From contig NZ_QNVT01000015.1 of assembly GCF_003385515.1 (NCBI RefSeq), forward strand, positions 62,001 through 126,000: DNA of 64,000 nucleotides, read 5' to 3'. The position numbers were made by a program, and so were the translations under genes. Source of the stretch: Chryseobacterium pennae. Lineage in GTDB: Bacteria; Bacteroidota; Bacteroidia; Flavobacteriales; Weeksellaceae. The stretch's first letter is position 1; every line of letters starts with the position of its first letter. The notes beneath the pieces were generated by a model that was given only the letters and a program-made list of their open reading frames with translations, did no database searches and was not told the origin of the DNA. Shown one piece after another: positions 55,920 to 64,000 of this stretch.

Positions 55920-57239
55920 ATGGAAGGGATTAGAATAAATGAAGGGATCACTAATGATCTTATAGAGGAATCGGTATATCGCAGATTACCTCAAATATTA
56001 CAAAATATCACCCAACCATTTACAGGACGTGAAAGAGATATTGTATTTGCATCAGCTCTGGGAGTATTAAGTACCTGTTTACCCAATGTTTACGGAATTT
56101 ATGATGGAGATAAGATTTATCCCAATGTGTATGTGATGATTATTGCTCCGGCGGCATCAGGCAAAGGAGTAATGAATAAATCAAGGATTTTAATTGATAA
56201 AATACACGATCAGACTTTAAAAAACAGCATTAAAGCAGAAAAAGAATGTAAAAATAAAAAGAAAGAATCTAAAGAAAAAGATGATGCTCCATGCCCATCA
56301 ATAGAGATTAAAATAATGCCTGCAAATATTTCCACGGCAGAAATGTATACCTATATGGGATCATCTAAATATGGATTACTAATTATGGAATCGGAAGCAG
56401 ATACCATGAGCAATATGCTCAATAATGACTGGAGTAATTATTCCGATATATTGAGGAAATGTTTTCATCATGAGCCCATTTCAATCAGTCGAAAAATGGA
56501 GAAAATATTTGAAGATATTAAAGAGCCGAAGCTGTCTTTAGTGATGAGTGGAACACCGGAACAGTTAAAAACATTGATTAAATCCAAAGAAAACGGTTTG
56601 TATTCGAGGTTTATTGTGTATACCTTTGATGAAATAAGTCAGTTTAAGAATGTATTTTCGATCAGCACCAGGAACAATAATGCTGTATTTGAAGAAGAAG
56701 CGAAACAAGTATTTAATCTTTATGAAGGACTAGCAGGTTTAGAAAAGGAAGAGATAGAATTTAAGCTCACTGAAAATCAAGTAAGAAAATTTCTCAAAGA
56801 ACTTACTGTTATGCATGGGGCAATATTAGACTTTCATCCGCATTCTTTTATCTCCAATCTCAATAGGCATGGACTTATTTTATACAGAGTAGCCATGATA
56901 TTAACAGCTTTACGTAATATTAATACTATTCCTGTTACTGGTAAAGAATTAGTATGTTCTAATGTGGATTTTATATTGGCGTTAGAGATAACAAAGGTTT
57001 TTCTAAGACACTCATTGGTTACTTATAATACATTTGATGATGGAATTTTGTCTGAAAATGATGAAAAGATATTGTTTGGACTACCTTTTCAGTTTACTCG
57101 TGCACAAGCCATTGATCTAGCAAAGGAAAATAATATTCCGATAAGGACAATGGATGATAAGCTAAAGCAGTGGAAGAAAAAGCACATCATCAGCCCTATA
57201 AAGCAAGGACTTTATAAACGTAATAAAAATTTCATGTAA
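55920..57239 (+). CDS. DUF3987 protein (YfjI-like, putative primase/helicase-type ATPase)
   Basis: A 439-residue protein from the ATG at 55920. An earlier ATG at 55845 lies inside the previous gene and adds 25 residues read from its other frame. A P-loop-like IIAPAASGKGVM is at residues 74-85 and a Walker B-like YGLLIMESEAD near 150. DUF3987 proteins are common on Bacteroidota and proteobacterial elements beside primases and integrases and are thought to be replication-type ATPases. The C-terminal region is winged-helix-like (DEKILFGLPFQFTRAQAIDLAKENNIPIRTMDDKLKQWK). Confidence 0.8.
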   Translation: MEGIRINEGITNDLIEESVYRRLPQILQNITQPFTGRERDIVFASALGVLSTCLPNVYGIYDGDKIYPNVYVMIIAPAASGKGVMNKSRILIDKIHDQTLKNSIKAEKECKNKKKESKEKDDAPCPSIEIKIMPANISTAEMYTYMGSSKYGLLIMESEADTMSNMLNNDWSNYSDILRKCFHHEPISISRKMEKIFEDIKEPKLSLVMSGTPEQLKTLIKSKENGLYSRFIVYTFDEISQFKNVFSISTRNNNAVFEEEAKQVFNLYEGLAGLEKEEIEFKLTENQVRKFLKELTVMHGAILDFHPHSFISNLNRHGLILYRVAMILTALRNINTIPVTGKELVCSNVDFILALEITKVFLRHSLVTYNTFDDGILSENDEKILFGLPFQFTRAQAIDLAKENNIPIRTMDDKLKQWKKKHIISPIKQGLYKRNKNFM

Positions 57240-57251
57240 AGGATGTAAAAG

Positions 57252-57268
57252 TTGCAATTCCTGCAATT
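57252..57268. repeat. TGCAATT direct repeat between DUF3987 and integrase genes
   Basis: TTGCAATT at 57252-57259 and CTGCAATT at 57261-57268, period 9 bases, shortly upstream of the integrase. Confidence 0.4.
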
Positions 57269-57291
57269 TCAAATAGACTATACTAAAACCA

Positions 57292-57328
57292 ACTGCCCAA
57301 TAACTAAATATCATATTGGGCAGTATTT
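57292..57328 (+). terminator. Terminator upstream of integrase
   Basis: ACTGCCCAATA / TATTGGGCAGT perfect 11-base stem and 11-base loop, followed by ATTTTCC, 52 bases after the DUF3987 stop. Confidence 0.75.
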
Positions 57329-57352
57329 TCCAAAAATTTAAAAGATAAAAAA

Positions 57353-58561
57353 ATGAATACAAGTATAAAAATTGTACTTGACAGTAGACCTATGTCTAAT
57401 AATTTGTACACAGTCTACCTTAGAATTATCAAGGATAGAAAAAGAAAAAATATAGCTTTAGGTCTAAAGTGTAGGAAAGAACACTTTGAAAATGAACAGT
57501 TCCTAAAAGGACATCCAGACTATAAAGTTGAAAATAATATACTTATCAACTTCAAGGCTAGAGCTAATAAGATTATAAGAGACTTTCAAAACGAGGGCAA
57601 AAATTTCGGTCTTGATGAGTTTGAATATAAATTCAAGAATAAAACAACAGAACAGAATATCCTTGTAACAGGGTTCTTTGATGAAATCATTGATGAATTA
57701 ACTCGTTCAGGAAGGATTGGGAATGCAAAGGCGTATAAAGATACCAGAGATTCTTTCGTGAGTTTTGGAGGTACTAAATTACGACTTCGGGATATTACTC
57801 CTGTTTTGCTGGAAAAGTACGAAGTCAGTTTAAGGGAAAGAGGAAATGGTAACGGTGGAATAAGCTTTAAGATGAGGCATTTAAGAGCATTGGTTAATAA
57901 AGCTATAAAACGTAAGCTTATCACGAAAGAACATTATCCATTTGAGACTTATAAAGTTTCAAAGCTTAAATCAGTAAACAATAAGAAGGCGCTTAGTATA
58001 GATGAATTTAAAAAGCTGAAAGATGTTGATTTATCCAAGTCGCCACATCTGCGTGAAGCATACAACTATTTCATGTTTTCCATCTATGCAAGGGGAATGA
58101 ACTTTATTGATATGATGAAGCTTAAATGGTCAGATATTCAGGGCGGCAGGATTTATTACGTAAGGTCTAAAACTAAAGCCAGTTTTAATATCGAGATTAT
58201 CCAGCCTATGCAAGATATTATTGATTTTTACAAAGCCCAGAAAAGAAATTCCCATTATGTATTTCCTATTCTTTTGCAAGATGATTTAACCCCTATCCAG
58301 ATTGCTAATAGGAAGCACAAGGTATTAAGCCGCTATAACTCCAAACTAAAAGAAGTCGGAAAATTGGCAGAGATTGATAAACCGCTTTCTTCTTATGTTG
58401 CTAGGCATAGCTTTGCAACGATACTTAAATATTCAGGAACAAGTGTGTCAAAAATTTCAGAAATGATGGGACATAGTGATGTTCAGATTACCATGACCTA
58501 TCTTAAAGATTTTGAAAATGAAGATTTAGATAAGGAAATGACAAAATTAGTAGAATTATAA
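57353..58561 (+). CDS. Tyrosine site-specific integrase
   Basis: A 402-residue recombinase. An N-terminal arm-binding part has SIKIVLDSRPMSNNLYTVYLRI, a SAM-like core-binding part lies around residues 105-215, and a catalytic domain follows. Catalytic positions: Arg in SIYARGMNFID, Lys in RSKTKAS, the HxxR box as YVARHSFAT (a Tyr at the first His position, which I have seen in Bacteroidota integrases), and GHSDVQITMTYLKDF with the nucleophile Tyr. It would integrate and excise the island at the tRNA. It is unusual in lying 3 kb inside the element instead of next to the attachment site. Confidence 0.92.
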   Translation: MNTSIKIVLDSRPMSNNLYTVYLRIIKDRKRKNIALGLKCRKEHFENEQFLKGHPDYKVENNILINFKARANKIIRDFQNEGKNFGLDEFEYKFKNKTTEQNILVTGFFDEIIDELTRSGRIGNAKAYKDTRDSFVSFGGTKLRLRDITPVLLEKYEVSLRERGNGNGGISFKMRHLRALVNKAIKRKLITKEHYPFETYKVSKLKSVNNKKALSIDEFKKLKDVDLSKSPHLREAYNYFMFSIYARGMNFIDMMKLKWSDIQGGRIYYVRSKTKASFNIEIIQPMQDIIDFYKAQKRNSHYVFPILLQDDLTPIQIANRKHKVLSRYNSKLKEVGKLAEIDKPLSSYVARHSFATILKYSGTSVSKISEMMGHSDVQITMTYLKDFENEDLDKEMTKLVEL

Positions 58562-58563
58562 AT

Positions 58564-58875
58564 ATGGATAATAAAAAACAGAAAAACTTTTTCTTAGTTA
58601 ATGAAGAGGATTGCATAAACTATGTTTATACAATAAAACAGGCAGCTGAGAAAATAGATCCTAGAAATCTTGATGACATGACTTTATATCATTTCATGAG
58701 AGTTAAAGGAATGATCTATAAAAATGGTTTTCCACATAAAGAATTAATGAAAGAGGGATATTTGATAAGTAAAAAAAATAATCCGGGAGACTATACAACT
58801 TTGATTACCCCAAAAGGATTAAGATATGTAAAGGATATATGGTGTAAAAGTCCAGATAACTGGCTTGAAGGCTAA
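58564..58875 (+). CDS. KilAC-like phage-antirepressor-type protein
   Basis: A 103-residue protein starting 2 bases after the integrase. Its pattern (IKQAAEKIDPRNLDDMTLYHFMRVKG, GFPHKELMKEGYLISKKN, LITPKGLRYVKDIW) resembles the KilAC domain at the C terminus of phage antirepressors. The N-terminal Bro/AntA domain is absent, so it would be a stand-alone DNA-binding domain. Function unknown; followed by a terminator. Confidence 0.6.
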   Translation: MDNKKQKNFFLVNEEDCINYVYTIKQAAEKIDPRNLDDMTLYHFMRVKGMIYKNGFPHKELMKEGYLISKKNNPGDYTTLITPKGLRYVKDIWCKSPDNWLEG

Positions 58876-58892
58876 TGTATTAAAAATTTATT

Positions 58893-58925
58893 AAGGTTAA
58901 TTTCAATATGAGATTAACCTTTTTT
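58893..58925 (+). terminator. Terminator after the integrase operon
   Basis: AAGGTTAAT / ATTAACCTT 9-base stem with an 11-base loop, then TTTTTT. Confidence 0.75.
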
Positions 58926-58980
58926 CATTTAAAAGATGAACCATTAAACAGAAAATATTAACAATTAAATTTAAAAACGT

Positions 58981-59949
58981 ATGCAATTAAAACAATCACA
59001 GAGACAACAGGTAAAGCTCAGATTAGGACTATCAGGAGCATCAGGATTTGGAAAGACCAAATCAGCTCTATTATTAGCCTATGGAATGACACAGGACTGG
59101 ACCAAAATCGCTGTTATAGATACAGAAAACTCTTCAGCTTCTCTTTATTCAGATTTAGGAGATTACAATGTACTTGACCTGCAGGCTCCTTATTCTCCAG
59201 AAAGATATATCCAAGCTATAGAGCTATGTGAGAAATCAGGAATTGAAGTCATTATTATTGACAGCGTATCTCATGAATGGAATGGTACAGGAGGATGTCT
59301 GGATATTCATGAGAAACTAGGTGGAAGATTTCAGGATTGGGCTAATGTAACACCAAGACATCAAGCATTTATCAATAAGATACTACAATCAACCTGCCAC
59401 ATTGTTACTACCACTAGGAGAAAAATAGATTATTCTTTAGATGTTGGTAGCAATGGTAAGACACAAGTTGTAAAGCATGGAACTAAAGAGATCACAAGAG
59501 ATGGTTTTGAGTATGAATTAACTATCAATTTTGAACTTGTGAATGAAAACCATTTAGCCAAGGCAAGTAAGGATAGAACAGGACTATTTATGAACAGACC
59601 TGAATTTATTATCACTTCTGAAACAGGGAGAATAATTTTAGAGTGGTGTAGTTCCGGTATTGCAGAAACTGCAAGTTTTGCAAGTTCTTCTGAATCCTCT
59701 GTCGCTTCTCCGAACTCAACAGATTATTTTGGTCCTGGTGATGCTCGCTTCTCCAATAGTAACAATAATATAAGTAAAGATAGTATTTTAAATAGAATCA
59801 GTACCAGCAATACCATTGCAGAACTTTTGGCTATTTACAAGCAGTACCCGGAATTTCAGCAAGAATTAAAACCTGAGTACGAAGCCAGAAAAACATTTTT
59901 AATCAAATTATCCGACCCTCAAAACTTTTCAACCAATGGATGCCATTAA
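58981..59949 (+). CDS. P-loop ATPase, Sak4/AAA_24-like phage recombination protein
   Basis: A 322-residue protein. Walker A GASGFGKTKSA (residues 19-29) and Walker B VIIIDSVSHEW (about 91-101) sit in a RecA-like core that has a sensor-like HIVTTTRRKIDYS strand. The pattern fits Sak4-type single-strand annealing or RecA-like ATPases on phages and islands. The Ser/Asn-rich linker and a C-terminal helical tail follow the core. It overlaps DUF3871 by 14 bases. The gene contains a TTGCAG/CTGCAAG/TTGCAAG run at 59660-59685 that repeats the TGCAA theme of the island. Confidence 0.78.
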   Translation: MQLKQSQRQQVKLRLGLSGASGFGKTKSALLLAYGMTQDWTKIAVIDTENSSASLYSDLGDYNVLDLQAPYSPERYIQAIELCEKSGIEVIIIDSVSHEWNGTGGCLDIHEKLGGRFQDWANVTPRHQAFINKILQSTCHIVTTTRRKIDYSLDVGSNGKTQVVKHGTKEITRDGFEYELTINFELVNENHLAKASKDRTGLFMNRPEFIITSETGRIILEWCSSGIAETASFASSSESSVASPNSTDYFGPGDARFSNSNNNISKDSILNRISTSNTIAELLAIYKQYPEFQQELKPEYEARKTFLIKLSDPQNFSTNGCH

Positions 59950-61135
59950 TAAAATCATACCTGCTACCTTAGAGGAAGCATTTGAGCTTAGACCAGCACA
60001 GAATATTAAAGAGATTTCTTTGTATGAAAGCAGGATGAATAATGACGTCCATCATTATTCAAATCAGGATTATTTTGTTCCTGGTACTGTCCCAACTGAA
60101 GCAGAACCAAGAGAACTGAAAGAGACAGAGCAAAGTATGGAGTATCAAGAGTTTGATAATTCTCTTCAAAGAATTGAAGTTCACCAGGAGAATAAACGAC
60201 TTGAAAAGAAATCATATGAAGACAAGCCTTTTATTGAAGCTAATACACAAGCGGTCAATCTCTACCATTTGAAGAATGACTGCATAATACCAGTCTTCAG
60301 CAAGGATAACGAAAAAACAATTGCACATCAAGAATTTATCGGTGTGGTGATGAATGCAGCACAAAAGATATTTCCAATTCAAAGTATTACAGAACCGGAG
60401 ATAAGAGTATCACACCAGATTAAAGGCAGAACACCGGATGCTATACACTTAAATGTAAAAGATCTATTGGATCACCAAAAAACCATTTATTACGAAAGAA
60501 TGGCATTTATTATTAGGATTCCTGGTATCACAGATATTGTAAATGGAAATGTACTATCACTTACAATAGGCGGTGTCAGAAGTTATAATCTTGAAAATCT
60601 TTACAATAAGAAAACATTGGAGCGAATTAAGTTCTTCATTGGTTTTCAGAACCAGGTATGCTGTAATTTATGTGTATCAACAGATGGATTTAAGGAAGAT
60701 ATGAGAGTATCTAGTACTCAGGATTTATATTCCAAAATATTGGATGTCATGCAGAATTATGATGCAGAGCAGCATTTAAAGGAGATGAAGGAGCTTACCC
60801 ATGATTCTCTCTCTGAACATCAGTTTGCTCAGCTTATAGGGAGAAGCAGATTATACCAGCATTTACCAAAGCCGGAGAAATTAAATATTCCTTTACTTAA
60901 TTTCAATGACAGCCACATTAATACTATGGCGAAGGATTATTACGAAGACAAGAACTTTTGTAGACAGGAAGATGGGGGAATAAATTTATGGGATCTATAT
61001 AACCTCTTCACGCAGGCTAATAAGTCCTCATATATAGATACTTTCTTGGATAGGAATCTGAACGCTTTTGAATTTAGCAAAGGTATTCAGAAAACGCTCA
61101 ATGGTAATTCTGATTACTGTTGGTTTTTGAGCTAG
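59936..61135 (+). CDS. DUF3871 family protein
   Basis: A 399-residue protein of a family known from Bacteroidota mobile elements. Recognisable blocks are RVSHQIKGRTPDAIHLNVKDLL, YERMAFIIRIPGI, VLSLTIGGVRSYNLENLY and NFCRQEDGGINLWDLYNLFTQANKSSYID. The layout recalls DUF932 proteins of phages and plasmids. It overlaps the ATPase gene by 14 bases, so both belong to one recombination module. Function unknown. Confidence 0.82.
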   Translation: MDAINKIIPATLEEAFELRPAQNIKEISLYESRMNNDVHHYSNQDYFVPGTVPTEAEPRELKETEQSMEYQEFDNSLQRIEVHQENKRLEKKSYEDKPFIEANTQAVNLYHLKNDCIIPVFSKDNEKTIAHQEFIGVVMNAAQKIFPIQSITEPEIRVSHQIKGRTPDAIHLNVKDLLDHQKTIYYERMAFIIRIPGITDIVNGNVLSLTIGGVRSYNLENLYNKKTLERIKFFIGFQNQVCCNLCVSTDGFKEDMRVSSTQDLYSKILDVMQNYDAEQHLKEMKELTHDSLSEHQFAQLIGRSRLYQHLPKPEKLNIPLLNFNDSHINTMAKDYYEDKNFCRQEDGGINLWDLYNLFTQANKSSYIDTFLDRNLNAFEFSKGIQKTLNGNSDYCWFLS

Positions 61136-61143
61136 ATAGACTG

Positions 61144-61169
61144 CCCCATTAATTTGGGGTGGTTTTTTT
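61144..61169 (+). terminator. Terminator after DUF3871
   Basis: CCCCA / TGGGG stem with a 6-base loop, GGT, then TTTTTTT. A GTG at 61159 lies within it and would open the next frame, which argues against that start. Confidence 0.65.
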
Positions 61170-61188
61170 ATTAATTTTAGGTCAAAAA

Positions 61189-62010
61189 ATGAAAGAAAAC
61201 ACTGCAATTCAAGATTATTTAAAATTTAAAAAGGAGCATAATATCCAAAAGTCTATTCGTGAAGCGGTTTCGTATAAAGATACCAAATACAGTAAATGGA
61301 TTGCTTTTTTTGTTTTAATTTCAACATTAGTCTTTATTGTAACATTTGGAGTTAATGCTACAAAAGAAACAGCCACTTTATCTCTTTATAATACTTGGTA
61401 CGTTAAAGGGCTTTTAATCAATTTATTGATAGTTTATTTAATGATTTTGTATGATAGAAAAACTCTTCATAAGCAAATTACTGCATCAGTTGATAATTAT
61501 AAGCAACATGCTCTTTCGCTTTTTTTTTCTGACATAGACTGGGAATCACTGTCCTTAAGAGGGTATTGGCTTGAGTTAGTCTCAGAAAAGTATGCATTTG
61601 TAGAAGATGAAAATATTATTTTTAATCATAGTGTAATACATGAAGAATTGCAATACAAAGAAAAACCTACTTTTTATTTCAACTCAAATAAGATTTCTAT
61701 CTGGTTTTCAATTATTTCTCCTTTAGTTGGTATAGTCTTATCTTTTGTTGATATTAAAGAAACATTCGGAAAAGAGTGGCAAGTGGTTGGCTATTTACTA
61801 CTAATTATCTTTTTAACAGTAAGTCCAATTCTATATATTACGTATACGATATTAAGAGGTAAATACACAGAGAAAAAGAATGAACATCAGTCAATGCAAG
61901 ACTATGTAATTATTATGAAATATATATTGGCGAAGAGAAAGCTAATACAAAATCAAAAATCAGACAAAGATCTAATTAAAAAGTTTTTCAGGCAAATGTC
62001 CAGACGTTAA
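61189..62010 (+). CDS. Four-helix membrane protein, unknown function
   Basis: A 273-residue protein from the ATG at 61189; the GTG 10 codons upstream lies inside the terminator. Four hydrophobic helices are visible: around FFVLISTLVFIVTFGV, YVKGLLINLLIVYLMIL, ISIWFSIISPLVGIVLSF and VVGYLLLIIFLTVSPILYI, with a ~100-residue polar stretch between the pairs. No enzyme motif. It lies between the recombination module and vgrG and could be cargo. A short hairpin terminator follows directly. Confidence 0.65.
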   Translation: MKENTAIQDYLKFKKEHNIQKSIREAVSYKDTKYSKWIAFFVLISTLVFIVTFGVNATKETATLSLYNTWYVKGLLINLLIVYLMILYDRKTLHKQITASVDNYKQHALSLFFSDIDWESLSLRGYWLELVSEKYAFVEDENIIFNHSVIHEELQYKEKPTFYFNSNKISIWFSIISPLVGIVLSFVDIKETFGKEWQVVGYLLLIIFLTVSPILYITYTILRGKYTEKKNEHQSMQDYVIIMKYILAKRKLIQNQKSDKDLIKKFFRQMSRR

Positions 62011-62012
62011 AA

Positions 62013-62032
62013 TGTCATAAATGACAATTTTA
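62013..62032 (+). terminator. Short hairpin terminator
   Basis: TGTCAT-AA-ATGACA 6-base stem directly behind the membrane-protein stop, then ATTTTATTAT. The stem is weak. Confidence 0.55.
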
Positions 62033-62486
62033 TTATAGATGGATAAGTATTATTTCTTAGATTTGGGAGATATTATAGATGCATTAAACTGATGTTATTA
62101 TAGAAATAATTATAAATTGAGATTACGTAGCTGTTTTACATACAGGTGTTTATGTATTTATTAAGTATGAAATCGTAGTTCTACGACAATTTTTGAAATA
62201 ACTATTAATTCATTTTGTAGTGAGTTTTTAAGGTTATATATTGCAAAAGACAAAATCACTAAAAGGGCTTATGAAAAAAATAAATATCAACTACATACAA
62301 ACGTATTACTAAATACCTTAAAGTGGAATCGTTTCCTATAAAGGTTCCAATTGTATTAATCTCAGAAAAATTATGAAATGATCTTGCTTAAGAGACCGAT
62401 GCAAGTATTGATTATTCTGAATCAAAGGGTCTCACCTGTAAAGGTTGAATATCCAATTAAATCACACAACTGAAAAAAAATATCTT
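62033..62486. other. Non-coding gap upstream of vgrG with short repeats and a palindrome
   Basis: No gene is supported. It holds three TATTATAGA copies (62031, 62071, 62096) and a perfect palindrome TCGTAG-TT-CTACGA at 62173-62186. A TAGATTTG box at 62058-62065 fits TAnnTTTG but is over 400 bases from the vgrG ATG. No -33 partner was found. Confidence 0.4.
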
Positions 62487-64000
62487 ATGTTTCAAGAAGA
62501 TAAAAATCTTTCCAAATCGGGTATAGACGCAAACAACCCTGATTTTGTAAATAAAATAAGAGATAAAGTGAACATTCCTGATGTTCAAAATGTAACTGGC
62601 AAGGTTAGAAATGTATCATCACAAATTCAGCAGGTAGCCGATACTGGAAAATACTTTTTTAATAAACCTTTGCTCCCTAATGAACCTACTATTATTCAAA
62701 ACAAAGTGTGGGCACAACAACCTACTTCAAAGATTTTCAATGCCCAAGCCATACCGGAAAGTAATATAGCAGGAATAAACCGTGTAGTTCGTTTGGACAT
62801 TCACGTTGAGGGAAAGCCAATTAAATATTTTAAACATTTTAAGTTAATTCAAAGTGCTACTAAACATCACGAATTTGATCTTACTTTAGCTCACGATACA
62901 TTGGGAAATGTTGAAAATCATAACCTTGAAGAGGCTCAGAATTTATTAGGGAAAAGGATTACAGTTGTATTCAAATACAAAGATATTGAAGAAGGACCTG
63001 AAAGGAATTTTATCGGAGTCATTACAGAAGTTGGTTTTAGTCAGGAAAAAGGCAGTTTAGGTAATCTTGTGCTGTCAGGTTATAGCCCAACTATATTATT
63101 AGATGCTGCTCCACATATCCAGAGTTTTGGTGGTTCTCAATCAATAAGCTTGAATAGCATTGCACAACAAATTATAGCAGAAGGACTTGGACAGGGTAAA
63201 TATGATTTTAGAGTTGATTCTCGATACGGAAATGTGACATATAGCTCTCAGTATGAGGAAACCCATTATAATTTCTTAGCAAGATTAGCAGAAGCTTATG
63301 GAGAACAATTCTTTTACGACGGGGAAGTATTACATTTTGGCAAATTACCACCGCAGGAAAAACCTGTTAAGTTGACCTATGGCAGTAATTTAAGTGATAT
63401 TAAGGTTAAAATGAAAGCTCAGCATGTTAACCCTTCGTTTTATGGTTATAGTAGTAGCAAAAATGAAAAGTTCAAAGGAGGGAATACAAAAATTAATCAT
63501 ACTTCTGATATAGCAAAGCGTGCTTATGAAATTTCGGAAAGAACTTTTCATACACCATCATTAAGAGTTGCACCTATAAAAGCATCATCATTTATGGACA
63601 TTGATGCATCTCAGAAAGGAACGGCTGGAAGCAAGGCAGCAGAAGTTTTTATAACATCCGGAAATACAACTGTTCCATTTCTTTATCCTGGTTGTATTGC
63701 AGACGTTGAAATGCGGAAAACAGATACTAATGATACTTCGTACTTTACAAAACTAATGCTCATTGAAGTTACACATGAGGTAGATGCAAGAGGGTATTAT
63801 GATGGTTCATTTCAAGCAATTGCAGCCGATACCGGATTTATTCCAAGACCTGAATTTACTGTTCCAATAGCAGAGCCTCAGTTTGGAAAAGTAATATCAA
63901 ATACCGATCCACTCAATCAGGGGCGTGTGCAGGTTCAGCTTGATTGGCAAAGTGGTAAAGATAGCACAGAATTTATTCGTGTAATGTCACCTGATGCAGG
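62487..64000 (+). CDS. Type VI secretion VgrG-like spike protein, 3' end cut by window
   Basis: The first 504 residues of an open frame from the ATG at 62487; the frame is open to the last base. After a ~60-residue leader, the gp27-like part contains RLDIHVEGKPIKYFKHFKL, LLGKRITVVFKYKD, NFIGVITEVGFSQEKG and SQYEETHYNFLARLAEAYGEQFFY (the family block ETDWDFLxRLAEEEG). The gp5-like part begins near residue 460 with FGKVISNTDPLNQGRVQVQLDW. Bacteroidota VgrG proteins of this type belong to subtype iii type VI systems. No other tss gene is in the window, so it may be an orphan or the first gene of a cargo cluster beyond 64000. Confidence 0.9.
   Translation, partial: MFQEDKNLSKSGIDANNPDFVNKIRDKVNIPDVQNVTGKVRNVSSQIQQVADTGKYFFNKPLLPNEPTIIQNKVWAQQPTSKIFNAQAIPESNIAGINRVVRLDIHVEGKPIKYFKHFKLIQSATKHHEFDLTLAHDTLGNVENHNLEEAQNLLGKRITVVFKYKDIEEGPERNFIGVITEVGFSQEKGSLGNLVLSGYSPTILLDAAPHIQSFGGSQSISLNSIAQQIIAEGLGQGKYDFRVDSRYGNVTYSSQYEETHYNFLARLAEAYGEQFFYDGEVLHFGKLPPQEKPVKLTYGSNLSDIKVKMKAQHVNPSFYGYSSSKNEKFKGGNTKINHTSDIAKRAYEISERTFHTPSLRVAPIKASSFMDIDASQKGTAGSKAAEVFITSGNTTVPFLYPGCIADVEMRKTDTNDTSYFTKLMLIEVTHEVDARGYYDGSFQAIAADTGFIPRPEFTVPIAEPQFGKVISNTDPLNQGRVQVQLDWQSGKDSTEFIRVMSPDA

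Larger units (their letters stand above)
54201..64000 (+). mobile_element. Integrative element at the tRNA gene (left part, right end outside the window)
   Basis: From the tRNA 3' end onward gene content changes abruptly to an excisionase-like HTH protein, DUF3987, a tyrosine integrase, a KilAC-like protein, a Sak4-like ATPase, DUF3871 and a VgrG gene, all on the plus strand. Coding DNA is more AT-rich here. The attachment core is presumably the 3' half of the tRNA; no second copy of that sequence occurs in the window, so the right end lies beyond 64000. No conjugation or capsid genes are seen, so whether it is a genomic island, an integrative mobilisable element or a phage satellite remains open. 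Confidence 0.7.

Noticed and set aside
61159..61188. GTG start for the four-helix membrane protein
   Set aside because: The GTG is part of the terminator stem behind DUF3871; the ATG at 61189 is preferred.

Overview
The window looks like the chromosome of a Chryseobacterium-type flavobacterium (Bacteroidota, Weeksellaceae). The DNA is AT-rich, the -7 boxes fit the Bacteroidota TAnnTTTG pattern (twice with a TTTG -33 box), Shine-Dalgarno sequences are scarce, and Bacteroidota-specific families are present (DUF3822, DUF5606, DUF4374, DUF3871, a type IX secretion sorting tail, SusC-era TonB receptors). The genus is inferred from gene content and order, not from a search.

Layout. 1-3.4 kb: a minus-strand housekeeping run (rsmD, DUF3822, Smr protein, phosphodiesterase, two small secreted proteins). 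3.4-10.4 kb: a plus-strand siderophore operon (a fused synthetase-like/acetyltransferase protein, an N-hydroxylase, a TonB receptor, a DUF4374 lipoprotein) behind a clear promoter and a perfect palindrome. 10.4-25.3 kb: mixed core genes, including a beta-lactamase-like hydrolase, archaemetzincin and SixA, ruvX-def-DUF5606, mazG, a 1238-residue phosphoesterase/outer-membrane-barrel fusion, an HD-Pycsar-effector-like fusion, and a GAF protein. 25.5-28 kb: a second TonB receptor. 28.5-42.9 kb: the complete nuoA-N Complex I operon on the minus strand, with an outer-membrane-like gene between nuoF and nuoG. 43-54 kb: small membrane and GNAT proteins, a zinc peptidase, two tandem double-glycine-leader cysteine-rich peptides, ribD, a DUF349 protein, aroE, a type IX-secreted endonuclease, a LolC/E-like permease, rbfA, and methylmalonyl-CoA epimerase. 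54.1 kb to the end: a tRNA(CAT) gene followed by a mobile island (HTH excisionase-like, DUF3987, tyrosine integrase, KilAC-like, Sak4-like ATPase, DUF3871, a membrane protein) and the start of a type VI secretion VgrG gene that runs off the window.

The most unusual signal is not a gene. Every spacer longer than about 40 bases inside the nuo operon (eight of eight) is built of degenerate tandem heptanucleotides that stay in register for 4 to 12 units. Each spacer has its own consensus, and two or three share one. A ninth array of the same kind lies upstream of the DUF5606 gene. I know of no description of this in flavobacteria. The tandem cysteine-rich peptides, the synthetase/acetyltransferase fusion, the HD-Pycsar fusion and the VgrG-bearing tRNA island are the next most interesting items. 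All functional calls were made by reading motifs; no database search was run.
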